Source: Chloroflexota bacterium (lineage in GTDB: Bacteria; Chloroflexota; Anaerolineae; Anaerolineales; UBA11579). Taken from it: a stretch of DNA of 64,000 nt. Shown piece after piece: positions 7,672 to 16,786 of this stretch (positions are counted from its first letter, which is position 1; each line of letters begins with the position of its first letter). Below the pieces are notes generated by a model that worked only from the letters and a program-made list of their open reading frames with translations, ran no database searches and had not been told where the DNA came from. A program made the translations under genes and the position numbers. The DNA lies in contig VRUJ01000017.1 in the NCBI GenBank assembly GCA_019456165.1, forward strand, positions 1-64,000, read 5' to 3'.

Positions 7672-8877
7672 TTAAACTGCCTGTTTTAATGCATCCGTCT
7701 TTTCGGTTTTTTCCCAAGGTAAGTCCAGATCATCACGTCCAAAGTGTCCGTATGCCGCGGTCTGGCGAAAGATTGGTTTTCGTAAACCAAGATCACGAAT
7801 GATAGCTCCAGGCCGCAGATCAAAGATATCATCTACCAAAACTGCGATCTTCTCATCCGAGATGGTGCCCGTACCAAATGTCTCAACATTAATGCTGAGT
7901 GGGCGAGCAACGCCAATAGCATATGCAACTTGAATCTCACAGCGATCAGCTAATCCGGCTGCAACGATATTCTTTGCCACCCAGCGTAGAGCATAGGCCG
8001 CTGAGCGGTCAACTTTGGTAGGGTCTTTGCCTGAAAAAGCCCCGCCGCCATGACGGCCCATTCCGCCGTAAGTATCTACGATGATCTTACGTCCCGTTAG
8101 GCCGGCATCTCCTAAAGGTCCTCCGGTTACAAAACGGCCTGTTGGGTTAATAAAAATCTTCAAATTATCGTCAACCATATCCTCTGGCAAGACCGGAACA
8201 ATGACGTGTTCGATCACACTTTCCCGAATTTCCGCATGGGATACATCCGGAGCGTGTTGGGTGCTGATTAAAGCAGTGTCCACACGCTTTGGTTTACCAA
8301 ATTCATATTCAACGGTCACCTGGCTTTTTCCATCTGGACGCAGCCAAGGAAGGTCTCCTTTTTTACGAACACTGCTCAATTGGCGCGCAAGATTGTGTGC
8401 CAAATAGATCGGCATTGGCATCAGAGTAGGTGTTTCGTTGCAAGCATAGCCGAACATCATTCCTTGGTCGCCAGCGCCAATCGCCTCTACTTCATCTTCG
8501 GTCATCTCGCCACTTTTAGCTTCCAGCGCTTTATCCACGCCCATGGCAATATCGCCGGATTGTTGAGAAATGGCGACCTGCACCCCACATGTATTGCCGT
8601 CAAAGCCTTTAGCGCTGTCATCGTAGCCAATATCCACAACCACTTTTCGTACGAGTTCATCATAGTTGATGCGCGCTTGGGTGGTTATCTCGCCGAGAAG
8701 TAAAACAAAACCGGTTTTAACTGCTGTCTCACACGCTACCCGGGATGTCGGATCCTGTTCGAGGCAGGCGTCCAAAACCCCGTCACTGATCTGGTCACAC
8801 ATCTTATCTGGGTGCCCTTCTGTAACAGATTCCGAAGTAAACAGCAGCTTCGGAGATTGCATGAATGTTGTGCTCAT
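7672..8877 (-). CDS. metK: S-adenosylmethionine synthetase
   Basis: Makes S-adenosylmethionine from methionine and ATP. The 401-residue product has the family signatures EGHPDK (residues 20-25), [12 protein letters not shown] and [19 protein letters not shown]. The start at 8877 (MSTTFMQSP) has GGAGG eight bases upstream. A frame extending five codons further would start on a TTG that overlaps this binding site. The leader holds a SAM-I riboswitch followed by an intrinsic terminator, giving end-product feedback. Its promoter overlaps the 3' end of glpX, so metK is probably an independent unit. Confidence 0.97.
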   Translation of the reverse strand: MSTTFMQSPKLLFTSESVTEGHPDKMCDQISDGVLDACLEQDPTSRVACETAVKTGFVLLLGEITTQARINYDELVRKVVVDIGYDDSAKGFDGNTCGVQVAISQQSGDIAMGVDKALEAKSGEMTEDEVEAIGAGDQGMMFGYACNETPTLMPMPIYLAHNLARQLSSVRKKGDLPWLRPDGKSQVTVEYEFGKPKRVDTALISTQHAPDVSHAEIRESVIEHVIVPVLPEDMVDDNLKIFINPTGRFVTGGPLGDAGLTGRKIIVDTYGGMGRHGGGAFSGKDPTKVDRSAAYALRWVAKNIVAAGLADRCEIQVAYAIGVARPLSINVETFGTGTISDEKIAVLVDDIFDLRPGAIIRDLGLRKPIFRQTAAYGHFGRDDLDLPWEKTEKTDALKQAV

Positions 8878-8890
8878 AATACGTTCCTCC

Positions 8891-8931
8891 AAAAAAAAGA
8901 AATTGCCCCTTCACACAGTGAAAGGGCAATC
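8891..8931 (-). terminator. Riboswitch-linked intrinsic terminator before metK
   Basis: On the minus strand ATTGCCCTTTCAC and GTGAAGGGGCAAT form a strong hairpin followed by TTTCTTTTTTTT. It sits between the SAM aptamer and the metK ribosome binding site, which is the expected expression platform. Confidence 0.9.
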
Positions 8932-8949
8932 AAATATCAGTTATTTACC

Positions 8950-9062
8950 CTCTCATCTTGCAGAACTGGGTTCTGCCGGAATTGGCACCTTTGAGCAAAT
9001 AAAGATTTGCTCCGGTTGCCGAGGTTTCACAGGGCCGGTCCCTCCACCTCTCCGGATAAGAG
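8950..9062 (-). promoter_or_regulatory. SAM-I (S-box) riboswitch
   Basis: The minus strand shows the S-box consensus in order. P1 pairs CTCTTATC with GATGAGAG, followed by AGAGGTGGAGGGACCGGCC, then TGAAACCTCGGCAACC, a P3 hairpin (GAGCAAATC...GATTTGCTC type), AAGGTGCCAATTCC and a final hairpin. SAM binding stabilises P1 and allows the downstream terminator to form, which switches metK off when SAM is plentiful. Confidence 0.96.
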
Positions 9063-9092
9063 TACCACAGGGGCTATCGAATATGTTGGCGA

Positions 9093-9121
9093 ATGATACC
9101 ATGCAGCCTAATACGTGTCAA
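9093..9121 (-). promoter_or_regulatory. Promoter of the metK riboswitch leader
   Basis: On the minus strand TTGACA (9121-9116), a 17-base spacer and TATCAT (9098-9093) lie about 30 bases before the SAM-I aptamer. The -35 box overlaps the last codons of glpX. Confidence 0.75.
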
Positions 9122-10107
9122 TTCTCCTCATTTGAATTGATCATCCTAATTTTATCCAGACTATGGGTGGCTTGAATTTGCCTTATCGTGCCGGTTTTGC
9201 CGCGCGCCACGAAGCTTTCGGTATGGGCGCCATCACCGAAATACTGTACCCCGCGCAAAAATTCGCCGTCGGTTATGCCTGTGGCGGCAAAAATTACATC
9301 ATTCGAGGACACAAGATCATCCATTGTCAAGATTTTATCAAAATCGTAACCCATTTCATTGCCGCGCTGGAGTTCATCATCATTGCGGGCGTAAAGCTTG
9401 CCCTGGATCTCGCCTCCGACTGCTCGCAAGGCGCAGGCTGCTAAAACGCCCTCAGGGGTGCCGCCAATCCCCAGCAGCACATCAATACCCGATTCTGGCT
9501 GCGTAGTCATCAGGGCGCCAGCAACATCTCCATCATGGATCAGACGGATGCGTGATCCACAGGCGCGAATCTCAGCAATCAAATCCAAATGTCTCTCCCG
9601 ATCGAGGATCACGACTGTTAGGTCTTCAACTTTTTTATCCACCTGTATAGCTATAGCTTTGAGATTATCGATTACAGGTTTCTCAATATCCACTACGCCT
9701 TTACATAATGGACCGACAGCAATTTTGTGCATGTATACAAAAGGGCCGGGATCATACATGGTTCCACGCGGGGCGATTGAGAGAGTGGCAATAGAGTTCG
9801 GACGACCTTCGGCCAGGGGGCGGGTGCCATCAATAGGATCAACCGCGATATCCAATTCTGGATGCCCCCCTGTGCCTAACACCTCACCGTTAAACAACAT
9901 CGGAGCTTCATCCTTTTCGCCCTCCCCGATTACTACTACACCAGTCATTTTAATCCTGTTGAGCATGTAACGCATGCCGTCCACGGCTGCCTGATCACCA
10001 CCCTCTTTATCTCCACGTCCCATAAATCTTCCCGCCCCTAAAGCTCCAGCTTCTGTCGCGCGTACCAAGTCCATCGCCAGGCTTCGTTCAGATTTTGTTT
10101 CAGCCAT
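9118..10107 (-). CDS. glpX: Class II fructose-1,6-bisphosphatase
   Basis: Hydrolyses fructose 1,6-bisphosphate to fructose 6-phosphate in gluconeogenesis. The 329-residue GlpX-type protein has RGDK at 31-34, GEGEKDEAP at 61-69 and the metal/phosphate motif DPIDGT at 90-95. Together these place it in the lithium-sensitive phosphatase superfamily, class II branch. AGGAG lies upstream of the ATG at 10107. It is on the same strand as metK, but the metK promoter and riboswitch make the two separately controlled. Confidence 0.94.
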   Translation of the reverse strand: MAETKSERSLAMDLVRATEAGALGAGRFMGRGDKEGGDQAAVDGMRYMLNRIKMTGVVVIGEGEKDEAPMLFNGEVLGTGGHPELDIAVDPIDGTRPLAEGRPNSIATLSIAPRGTMYDPGPFVYMHKIAVGPLCKGVVDIEKPVIDNLKAIAIQVDKKVEDLTVVILDRERHLDLIAEIRACGSRIRLIHDGDVAGALMTTQPESGIDVLLGIGGTPEGVLAACALRAVGGEIQGKLYARNDDELQRGNEMGYDFDKILTMDDLVSSNDVIFAATGITDGEFLRGVQYFGDGAHTESFVARGKTGTIRQIQATHSLDKIRMINSNEEN

Positions 10108-10138
10108 AAATTTTTTCTCCTGTATTTTAGATTTATGT

Positions 10139-10245
10139 AACTAACCGTTTGTTTTTAGAATTAAACCTCAAGTTCAAAAACGGTTAGTTCCTTTGGTGAA
10201 TGCCCACGAGCATGAAACATATTTCAAAAACATTTGGGCATTCAC
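10139..10245. repeat. Two adjacent perfect stem-loops between glpX and cdsA
   Basis: AACTAACCGTTT (10139-10150) pairs exactly with AAACGGTTAGTT (10178-10189). GTGAATGCCCA (10196-10206) pairs exactly with TGGGCATTCAC (10235-10245), and the second loop holds an inner TGAAA/TTTCA stem. Neither is followed by a T-run. They could be an mRNA-stabilising structure after cdsA, a small RNA, or leader structures before glpX. Confidence 0.55.
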
Positions 10246-10324
10246 TTTGTCGTTAAAATTTGTGTAATTGATATTTAACAAAGATTTCCTATTAAATGAC
10301 CCAATGGTCTCAACGTTAGGTTAA

Positions 10325-11143
10325 TTAAAAAAACCATACTATATAAAAGTATCCAATTACAACTGCCCACAACCATGAGTCAATTCGGTCAAAAACGCCG
10401 CCGTGACCGGGCAGCAATGAGCCAGAATCTTTGATTCCTACCTGCCTCTTTATCACACTTTCGCCTAGATCTCCCAAAGTTGGGAAAACACCCATCACCA
10501 ATCCAAGGATGGCTGCATTCCCAGGATCTAGGGGGAAATCGGGGTTTAAACCCAGGCTATGATAAAGCAAAACTAAAAGCGGCATACCTAAAACGGCCAC
10601 CAAAATGCCCCCAAGATATCCTTCCCAGGTCTTATTAGGGCTGAGTCGCGGGACTAAAGCACGAGTTCCAAATCGGCGGCCAATGAAAAACGCTCCACTA
10701 TCAGCCAACCAAACTGCGGGTAATATCAGCAGCAGCCACCACTCACCATCCTGAAGAGAGCGCAATGGTATGAAAAAGCTTCCCAGCAAGCCGATGTAAA
10801 AGATACCTCCCAATGTTGCCGCGAAGTCGGTGGCAGCCTGGTCTCGACCGCGCTCATAAGCAATTAGGTGGGAAATCATGCTGAGCAAAACCAGTAAAGG
10901 CAGCAACCATTGATCGGCTTCGAAATCATTCCAGTAACGGACTAACACAATTGATATTACCCCCCCCACAATCAATAAACCGGTGGGCTGCAACCCGCCG
11001 GCTTGGAATAATTGCACGTATTCTGCTGCGGCGAGTCCCAAGATTAGGGTAATCATAGCAACAAACCACAGATCGCCTGCAAGAATAGCCGCCAATCCAA
11101 ATGGCAGTAAGACTACTACTACGAGTACGCGCTGAAGGAGCAT
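10325..11143 (-). CDS. cdsA: Phosphatidate cytidylyltransferase
   Basis: Membrane enzyme that makes CDP-diacylglycerol from phosphatidate and CTP, the entry point to phospholipid synthesis. The 272-residue protein has about eight hydrophobic segments. The family signature lies in its second half: LSPNKTWEGYLGG, then the C-terminal SGSLLPGHGGVFDRIDS with the catalytic acidic residues. It follows uppS by 12 bases in the conserved frr-uppS-cdsA order. Confidence 0.94.
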   Translation of the reverse strand: MLLQRVLVVVVLLPFGLAAILAGDLWFVAMITLILGLAAAEYVQLFQAGGLQPTGLLIVGGVISIVLVRYWNDFEADQWLLPLLVLLSMISHLIAYERGRDQAATDFAATLGGIFYIGLLGSFFIPLRSLQDGEWWLLLILPAVWLADSGAFFIGRRFGTRALVPRLSPNKTWEGYLGGILVAVLGMPLLVLLYHSLGLNPDFPLDPGNAAILGLVMGVFPTLGDLGESVIKRQVGIKDSGSLLPGHGGVFDRIDSWLWAVVIGYFYIVWFF

Positions 11144-11155
11144 AAGATATTGCAG

Positions 11156-11878
11156 TTAATTACGGTTTACTAACCCAAAACGCCTCTCGCGTTGGGAAAA
11201 CTCTCGGATGGCATTGAGCAATTCTTCGCGACCAAAATCCGGCCAGAGGGTTTCTGGGAATACCCACTCAGCATAGGCGCTCTGCCAAATCAAGAAATTA
11301 CTGATCCGCTTTTCACCAGATGTGCGAATAACCAAATCTGGGTCCGGTATGCCTGCGGTGAATAAATAGTCGTCGACCAGTTCAGGGGTGACTTCATCGG
11401 GACTAACCCCATCCGATAGCATGGTTTGAATGGCATATACGATTTCGTCGCGCCCTCCGTAGTTGAAGGCCACATTGAGGATTAGCTGATCATTATCCTT
11501 GGTTATTTCTATCCCTTCTCGAATTTTTTGCTGCATAGATGGGCTAATCCCCTCCATGCGTCCAAGATGCCGGAGTTGCGCCCCCTGACGGTGCAGCTCA
11601 GCAAGCTCGCGATCAAAAACGGCTTCGAAAATACGCATCAGGCCGCTGACTTCATCCTCAGGACGGTCCCAATTCTCGGTTGAAAAAGCATAAATAGTTA
11701 GATATTTGACACCAAACTCCACGCAGGCCTCGATGACACGGCGCAGATTTTCCGTTCCTGCGCGGTGTCCAGCCAAACGCGGCAAGCCGCGTGAACGCGC
11801 CCAACGGCCGTTACCATCCATAATAACGGCTATATGGGTGGGTACAATCTCAGGAAGGTCTTGCATCTCACTGGTCAT
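11156..11878 (-). CDS. uppS: Undecaprenyl diphosphate synthase
   Basis: Cis-prenyltransferase that extends farnesyl diphosphate to the C55 carrier lipid for peptidoglycan and surface glycans. The 240-residue protein has the signature [14 protein letters not shown] (catalytic Asp about residue 21), GHRAG and a C-terminal [12 protein letters not shown] motif. The ATG at 11878 ([10 protein letters not shown]) is preferred over a TTG three codons earlier. The ribosome binding site is weak, so translation may be coupled to frr, which ends 22 bases upstream. Confidence 0.95.
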   Translation of the reverse strand: MTSEMQDLPEIVPTHIAVIMDGNGRWARSRGLPRLAGHRAGTENLRRVIEACVEFGVKYLTIYAFSTENWDRPEDEVSGLMRIFEAVFDRELAELHRQGAQLRHLGRMEGISPSMQQKIREGIEITKDNDQLILNVAFNYGGRDEIVYAIQTMLSDGVSPDEVTPELVDDYLFTAGIPDPDLVIRTSGEKRISNFLIWQSAYAEWVFPETLWPDFGREELLNAIREFSQRERRFGLVNRN

Positions 11879-11899
11879 CTCTCGCAATTTTCTGGGAGG

Positions 11900-12457
11900 T
11901 TAGACCTCCATGATCTCTTTTTCTTTATGGTCCCCAATAACGTTGATTTCTTCAACATATTCATCAGTTAATTTTTGGGTGTCATCCTCCCCGCGTTTGA
12001 GATCATCAATTGAAATCAACTTCTCCTGCTCAAATTCACGCATATCTTTTATCGAATCGCGGCGCACATTACGGACTGAGACGCGTGCTTGTTCAAGTCG
12101 GTTATTAACGATTTTTACCAATTCGCGCCTGCGCTCTTCGTTTAGCGCCGGCAGATTTAGTCGGATAGATTTACCATCATTGTTAGGGGTCAATCCCAGA
12201 TCGGAAACTTGTATTGCACGCTCGATATCTTTCAAAGAAGCTGCATCAAAGGGTTTGATCAATAATGAACGAGGTTCGGGAACTGATATGCTGGCCAATT
12301 GCAACAAAGGAGTAGGCTGCCCATAATACTCAACTGGTATTTTTTCGACTAATGCTGGTGCCGCTCGCCCGGTCCTAATTGCAGCCAAATCATCTTCTAA
12401 CGCTTGAATGGAAGCCTTCATAATTTCTTCGGCTTCTCTCAGCGCATCGTTTATCAT
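11900..12457 (-). CDS. frr: Ribosome recycling factor
   Basis: Splits post-termination ribosomes together with EF-G. The 185 residues are the standard length, with the all-helical ends and the central VEYYGQPTPLLQLASISVPEPR region of the beta domain. AGGAGG lies seven bases before the ATG. It heads the frr-uppS-cdsA run. A 239-base gap separates it from pyrH and could hold a promoter, but none is clear. Confidence 0.96.
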   Translation of the reverse strand: MINDALREAEEIMKASIQALEDDLAAIRTGRAAPALVEKIPVEYYGQPTPLLQLASISVPEPRSLLIKPFDAASLKDIERAIQVSDLGLTPNNDGKSIRLNLPALNEERRRELVKIVNNRLEQARVSVRNVRRDSIKDMREFEQEKLISIDDLKRGEDDTQKLTDEYVEEINVIGDHKEKEIMEV

Positions 12458-12696
12458 TTAATGCCTCCTTTGTTCTAAAAAAAATCGGGATAGACGAGCA
12501 TGGAAGTTACCGACTTGCCTTTTGATAATGTATTATTGATATTTGAGTAAATACAATAATAGAAATTTCAATTCGGGAACCTTCACAATTGATAACTGTT
12601 AAATTTTATCACCGAATTCGAAAAAGTTGTTTGTACAATCTCCCCCAAAAAGTGTGTATTCAAGCGCATATCAATCTAGGTCGCTGGCCGAATTTC

Positions 12697-13428
<732 letters not shown>

Positions 13429-13464
13429 TTATCAGCACCTCATATGCAATTATAATTCGGGAAA

Positions 13465-13493
13465 TAAAAAAGGCCAACCTAATGGTTGGCCTC
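13465..13493 (-). terminator. Intrinsic terminator after tsf
   Basis: On the minus strand AGGCCAACC and GGTTGGCCT form a 9-bp hairpin with an ATTA loop, followed by TTTTTATTT. It ends the rpsB-tsf unit just before pyrH. Confidence 0.85.
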
Positions 13494-13501
13494 GGTGATT
13501 C

Positions 13502-14104
13502 TTAATCAAAATCTTCGCCCAGTTCCCAACGGGCAAGTCGTCGCACTACTACGTTTTCGCCAAGCGAAACGACATGGTCACTAATTAGGTCTAGAATTGT
13601 TAATTTATCATCACGTATATAAGACTGGCGCATTAAACAAGTTTCATCTTTGAATTTTTTCAGCCGCCCTTCAACTATCTTGTCGATGATATCCTCTGGC
13701 TTGCCATCCTTTATAGCAAGTTCACGCGCTTCTTGCCGTTGGCTCTCGATGATTTCCTCAGGAATGTCATCTTCATTAACCCAACGGGGGGCGGCAGCCG
13801 CTATTTGCAGCGCTAGTTCGTGGGCAAGTTTGCGAAAACCTTCCGATCTGGCAACAAAATCGGTTTCACAATTTACTTCTACCATTACCCCAACCCGGCC
13901 ATCACCATGGGTGTATAACTCAACCACACCTTCGGTTACCGCGCGTTCACCGCGTTCGGCAACCTTCTCTAAACCTTTTTCACGTAAATAGAGTGCAGCT
14001 TTATCGAAATCTCCGTTAGCTTTCTCAAGAGCTTCACGGCAATCCATAACACCGGCGCTAGTTTTCTCGCGTAATTTCTTAATTAACTCTGTGGATACCG
14101 CCAT
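13502..14104 (-). CDS. tsf: Elongation factor Ts, short form
   Basis: Guanine nucleotide exchange factor for EF-Tu. The 200-residue protein has the N-terminal UBA-like region (LREKTSAGVMDCREAL) and the core motif TDFVAR. It lacks the second core half and coiled-coil dimerisation region of the ~280-residue E. coli protein, and resembles the short Thermus-type EF-Ts. The ATG at 14104 shares a base with the rpsB stop (TGATG), and a GTG one codon earlier is also possible. Translation is probably coupled to rpsB. Confidence 0.95.
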   Translation of the reverse strand: MAVSTELIKKLREKTSAGVMDCREALEKANGDFDKAALYLREKGLEKVAERGERAVTEGVVELYTHGDGRVGVMVEVNCETDFVARSEGFRKLAHELALQIAAAAPRWVNEDDIPEEIIESQRQEARELAIKDGKPEDIIDKIVEGRLKKFKDETCLMRQSYIRDDKLTILDLISDHVVSLGENVVVRRLARWELGEDFD

Positions 14105-15174
14105 CACTCTTTGTCCTCAGCCTCTGTGGTTTTTTCTTCATCTCCTTCAACGCTAGCTTCAGTATCGCCGTCGGAGCTTTCTTCTTCATCTCCTTCAACG
14201 CTAGCTTCAGCATCGCCGTCGGAGCTTTCTTCTTCATCTCCTTCAACGCTAGCTTCAGCATCGCTGTTGGAGCTTTCTTCTTGTTCCATCTTTTCCTTTT
14301 CGGCGATCTCTTCCTGCGAGGATTCGGGATACCTTGCGGTTGCTTCAGCTTCCACAGCATCGACCTCAGCTTGGGCAGTCATTTTTGCGAGAGTGGCTTC
14401 GCCTAACAGGTCAGCGTCACTAAGTTCTTCCACTTTTGCTTCATCGACTTTAGCGTCGACAGGAACAAAGTCATCTTCGTCAGATTCGTCGCGCATTGCC
14501 CGTCCTTCCAATACAGCGCTAGCTATGTGGGCAACTAACAACTTGATCGCCCGAATAGCATCATCATTAGAAGGCACAACATGGTCTATATTTCTCGGAT
14601 CGCAGTTCGTATCAACCATCGCAACAACAGGAATTTGGAGCAAGTTGGCCTCTCGAACGGCGGTATCTTCACGTCGCACGTCGACCACAAACAACAAATC
14701 AGGTAAGCCATGCATTTTACGGATACCACCAAAGCGAGCCTCAAGCTTATCGATCTTACGAGTGAGCATAAGGCCTTCTTTCTTGGTGAGACGCTCAAAG
14801 TCTCCTTTCTCACGCATGCGTTCTAGGCGCTCAAGCTCACTAATACGCTCACGCATGGTTCGCCAATTAGTCAGCATCCCGCCCAGCCATCGCACGGTAA
14901 CAAATGGCATTCCACAGCGCTCTGCTTCATCCTGAATGTTATCTACCGCCTGTCGTTTAGTCCCTACAAATAATATAGTTCCACCCTCGGCTACTTTATC
15001 GCGCACAAGTTTGTAAACATCGCCGAGAGCTTTTACAGTTTGTTGTAGATCTATTATGTGAATGCCGTTTCGTTCGGTGAAGATATAAGGCCGCATGTTG
15101 GGATTCCAACGATGGGTTCGGTGCCCAAAGTGGACGCCGCTCTCCAATAAGGCCTTCATGGAAATTTTAGGCAT
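14104..15174 (-). CDS. rpsB: Ribosomal protein S2 with an acidic repeat tail
   Basis: Small-subunit protein of 356 residues. The first ~235 residues are a normal S2 ([41 protein letters not shown]). The remainder is a strongly acidic Glu/Ser/Asp extension ending in three 16-residue repeats of the type [17 protein letters not shown]. coli S2 is about 240 residues. The tail is unlikely to fold and may be flexible on the ribosome surface. The gene has its own promoter and a ~135-base leader, and is coupled to tsf. Confidence 0.95.
   Translation of the reverse strand: MPKISMKALLESGVHFGHRTHRWNPNMRPYIFTERNGIHIIDLQQTVKALGDVYKLVRDKVAEGGTILFVGTKRQAVDNIQDEAERCGMPFVTVRWLGGMLTNWRTMRERISELERLERMREKGDFERLTKKEGLMLTRKIDKLEARFGGIRKMHGLPDLLFVVDVRREDTAVREANLLQIPVVAMVDTNCDPRNIDHVVPSNDDAIRAIKLLVAHIASAVLEGRAMRDESDEDDFVPVDAKVDEAKVEELSDADLLGEATLAKMTAQAEVDAVEAEATARYPESSQEEIAEKEKMEQEESSNSDAEASVEGDEEESSDGDAEASVEGDEEESSDGDTEASVEGDEEKTTEAEDKE
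14137..14280 (-). repeat. Three tandem 48-bp repeats in the rpsB tail
   Basis: Copies at 14137-14184, 14185-14232 and 14233-14280 each encode a 16-residue acidic unit and are nearly identical at DNA level, which is consistent with recent expansion by slippage or unequal recombination in frame. Confidence 0.9.
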
Positions 15175-15315
15175 ATAAAACTCCTTTGCGTTTTTCCTCC
15201 GCCTCCTTCATCCCGGCAAACTTCCGTATTTTCTCTACGGTACGCGTATGCTGGTCGGGTAGGCGTGTGATTTAGTTTCGCTCTGAGGATAAATTCTTCT
15301 CGCCAAAGCCACGGG

Positions 15316-15345
15316 AGTATATCATATGGGTTGAGGATTCGTCCA
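15316..15345 (-). promoter_or_regulatory. Candidate promoter of rpsB-tsf
   Basis: On the minus strand TGGACG (15345-15340), an 18-base spacer and TATACT (15321-15316). Transcription would start near 15309, leaving a ~135-base leader that includes a small hairpin CCGTA/TACGG. The rest of the gap at 15346-15522 shows nothing I can identify. Confidence 0.5.
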
Positions 15346-15522
15346 GAGCGTGAGTTGTGGTGGAGTGGTGAATCTTGTGTTTTATTAAGGAACTACGGAA
15401 TGATAAATCCACTTAATTCACCAGTCCCAGGTGTAGGGGGGGAAGGAATCAGAGACCACAAGAGGTTATCTCTTTATAGACAAAACACCAAAACCATCAT
15501 TCCAGAGACAATTAAATTACTT

Positions 15523-15571
15523 TTGCAATAGTTGCAAGCATAAATCCGAAGAAACAATAGGACTATTGCAA
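15523..15571. promoter_or_regulatory. Inverted repeat upstream of the biotin ligase gene
   Basis: TTGCAATAGT (15523-15532) and ACTATTGCAA (15562-15571) are perfect 10-bp arms 29 bases apart, ending 35 bases before the birA start. The position suits an operator, but the biotin ligase here has no DNA-binding domain, so the factor that would bind is unknown. Confidence 0.4.
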
Positions 15572-15606
15572 ACATGTCTTGCACGCACTCATAGTAAAAT
15601 ATACTT

Positions 15607-16404
15607 ATGAACCAATCTACGCTGGAAAAAGCACTCGCCGATCTTCCCCTTGGCCGCATCGAGTATTTGGAAAGTGTGGGTTCAACCAACGATATCGCAG
15701 CCAATTGGGTTGTCGAAAAAGCGAAAAATCTATCTTTAGTAGTTGCTAACGAACAAACTGAGGGTCGCGGCCGTTCTGGGCGGGCATGGTTCACTCCCCC
15801 AGGTTCTGCCCTGGCTTTCAGTGTTATCATACATATCGATGGAAACCATTCACCAAAGATGGTGGGACGTATGCCCGGCTTGGGTGCTTTAGCTGTCTGT
15901 GAAGCTTTAGAAGAGAGTTTAAAGCTTAAGCCAGCGATCAAATGGCCGAACGATGTGTTACTAGATGGTAAAAAAGTTTCCGGGGTATTGGTTGAAGCTC
16001 AATGGTTGGGGGAATCATTAGAAGCTCTGATTATTGGAATCGGCATCAATATTGCAACCTCTTCAATTCCTTCAGCTAAAATACTCGATTTCCCGGCTAC
16101 CAGCATTGAATCTGTGCTTAATAATAAACCTGTAGATAGAGTTTCGTTGCTGGAAAACATTCTGAAAAAGTTGCTTTACTGGAGAGAGCGCTTGGAACAT
16201 TCGGATTTTATTGATGCTTGGCAGAAACGCCTGGCTTATAATAATCAATGGGTACAAATCATTTCAGACGACCAATCTACCTTTGATGGGCTTGTAGGAG
16301 GTTTAGATGAACAAGGCAGGCTCATGCTCTTGAAGCGGTCAGGTGAAGAAATTTCCCTCCATTCTGGGGAAATTCAATTACGCCCACTTGTTGACAGACT
16401 GTAA
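15607..16404 (+). CDS. birA: Biotin-[acetyl-CoA-carboxylase] ligase, group I
   Basis: Activates biotin with ATP and attaches it to the carboxyl carrier protein. The 265-residue protein begins directly with the catalytic domain: ESVGSTNDIA, the biotinyl-AMP loop GRGRSGRAW, KWPNDVLLDGKKVSGVLVE, and a small C-terminal SH3-like domain. There is no N-terminal helix-turn-helix, so it should be a ligase only and not a repressor as in E. coli. No ribosome binding site is visible, and TAAAAT lies nine bases before the ATG, so the mRNA may be leaderless. Confidence 0.93.
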   Translation: MNQSTLEKALADLPLGRIEYLESVGSTNDIAANWVVEKAKNLSLVVANEQTEGRGRSGRAWFTPPGSALAFSVIIHIDGNHSPKMVGRMPGLGALAVCEALEESLKLKPAIKWPNDVLLDGKKVSGVLVEAQWLGESLEALIIGIGINIATSSIPSAKILDFPATSIESVLNNKPVDRVSLLENILKKLLYWRERLEHSDFIDAWQKRLAYNNQWVQIISDDQSTFDGLVGGLDEQGRLMLLKRSGEEISLHSGEIQLRPLVDRL

Positions 16405-16445
16405 AAATAGGCTAAACTAATAACACCCCCTCGATGGAGGCAATT

Positions 16446-16673
16446 ATGCTCAACGATTTCCAGGATACAGATACATCAGCCGCTTTTCTTGATGAGTTGG
16501 ACGATGAAGAATTTGATGATGATTTCAATGTCCTGACATCAAGCTCAAGTGGGCGATTATTCGGGATGACACCCCCTCAACGTCTTGTAATATCTGTTTT
16601 AGTATTCGGGATAACTTGTATCTTATCCACATTTTGTTTACTGATCTTCGACAAGATTTCACCCCCATTCTGA
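16446..16673 (+). CDS. Small acidic single-span membrane protein
   Basis: A 75-residue protein with an acidic N-terminus (DELDDEEFDDDF, about residues 18-29) and a hydrophobic helix near residues 47-68. The start at 16446 has GGAGG five bases upstream. The ATG four codons earlier is part of that ribosome binding site. It follows birA by 41 bases and ends before a strong terminator, so the two are probably co-transcribed. The function is unknown. Confidence 0.75.
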   Translation: MLNDFQDTDTSAAFLDELDDEEFDDDFNVLTSSSSGRLFGMTPPQRLVISVLVFGITCILSTFCLLIFDKISPPF

Positions 16674-16687
16674 CAACTAACAGATAA

Positions 16688-16722
16688 AAAACAGCCCCCA
16701 CAAATTTGCGGGGGCTGTTTGA
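16688..16722. terminator. Bidirectional terminator between the small membrane protein and gyrA
   Basis: AAACAGCCCCC and GGGGGCTGTTT form an 11-bp hairpin. The minus strand continues with TTTTTTATC, so it serves the convergent gyrA best, and the plus strand ends TTTGATT. Confidence 0.88.
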
Positions 16723-16786
16723 TTCACTCTAACCATCAACAACCTAAACGAAATTGGGCGTTAATTCTTAGCCGCCCCTCAGAGGA

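Noticed and set aside
9398-9970. 190-codon plus-strand frame
   Set aside because: Antisense to glpX with low-complexity Ser/Pro composition.
14137-14280. Possible CRISPR-like regular repeats
   Set aside because: The 48-bp units are contiguous, in frame and have no spacers; they are coding repeats in rpsB.
14079-14360. Lys-rich frame with tandem repeats
   Set aside because: An alternate frame through the rpsB tail repeats, not a separate gene.
14111-14935. Long Ser-rich plus-strand frame of 274 codons
   Set aside because: It is antisense to rpsB; the serine richness comes from the acidic Glu/Ser repeats read on the other strand.
15331-15531. 66-codon frame in the rpsB-birA gap
   Set aside because: No ribosome binding site or recognisable sequence, and it overlaps the candidate rpsB promoter.
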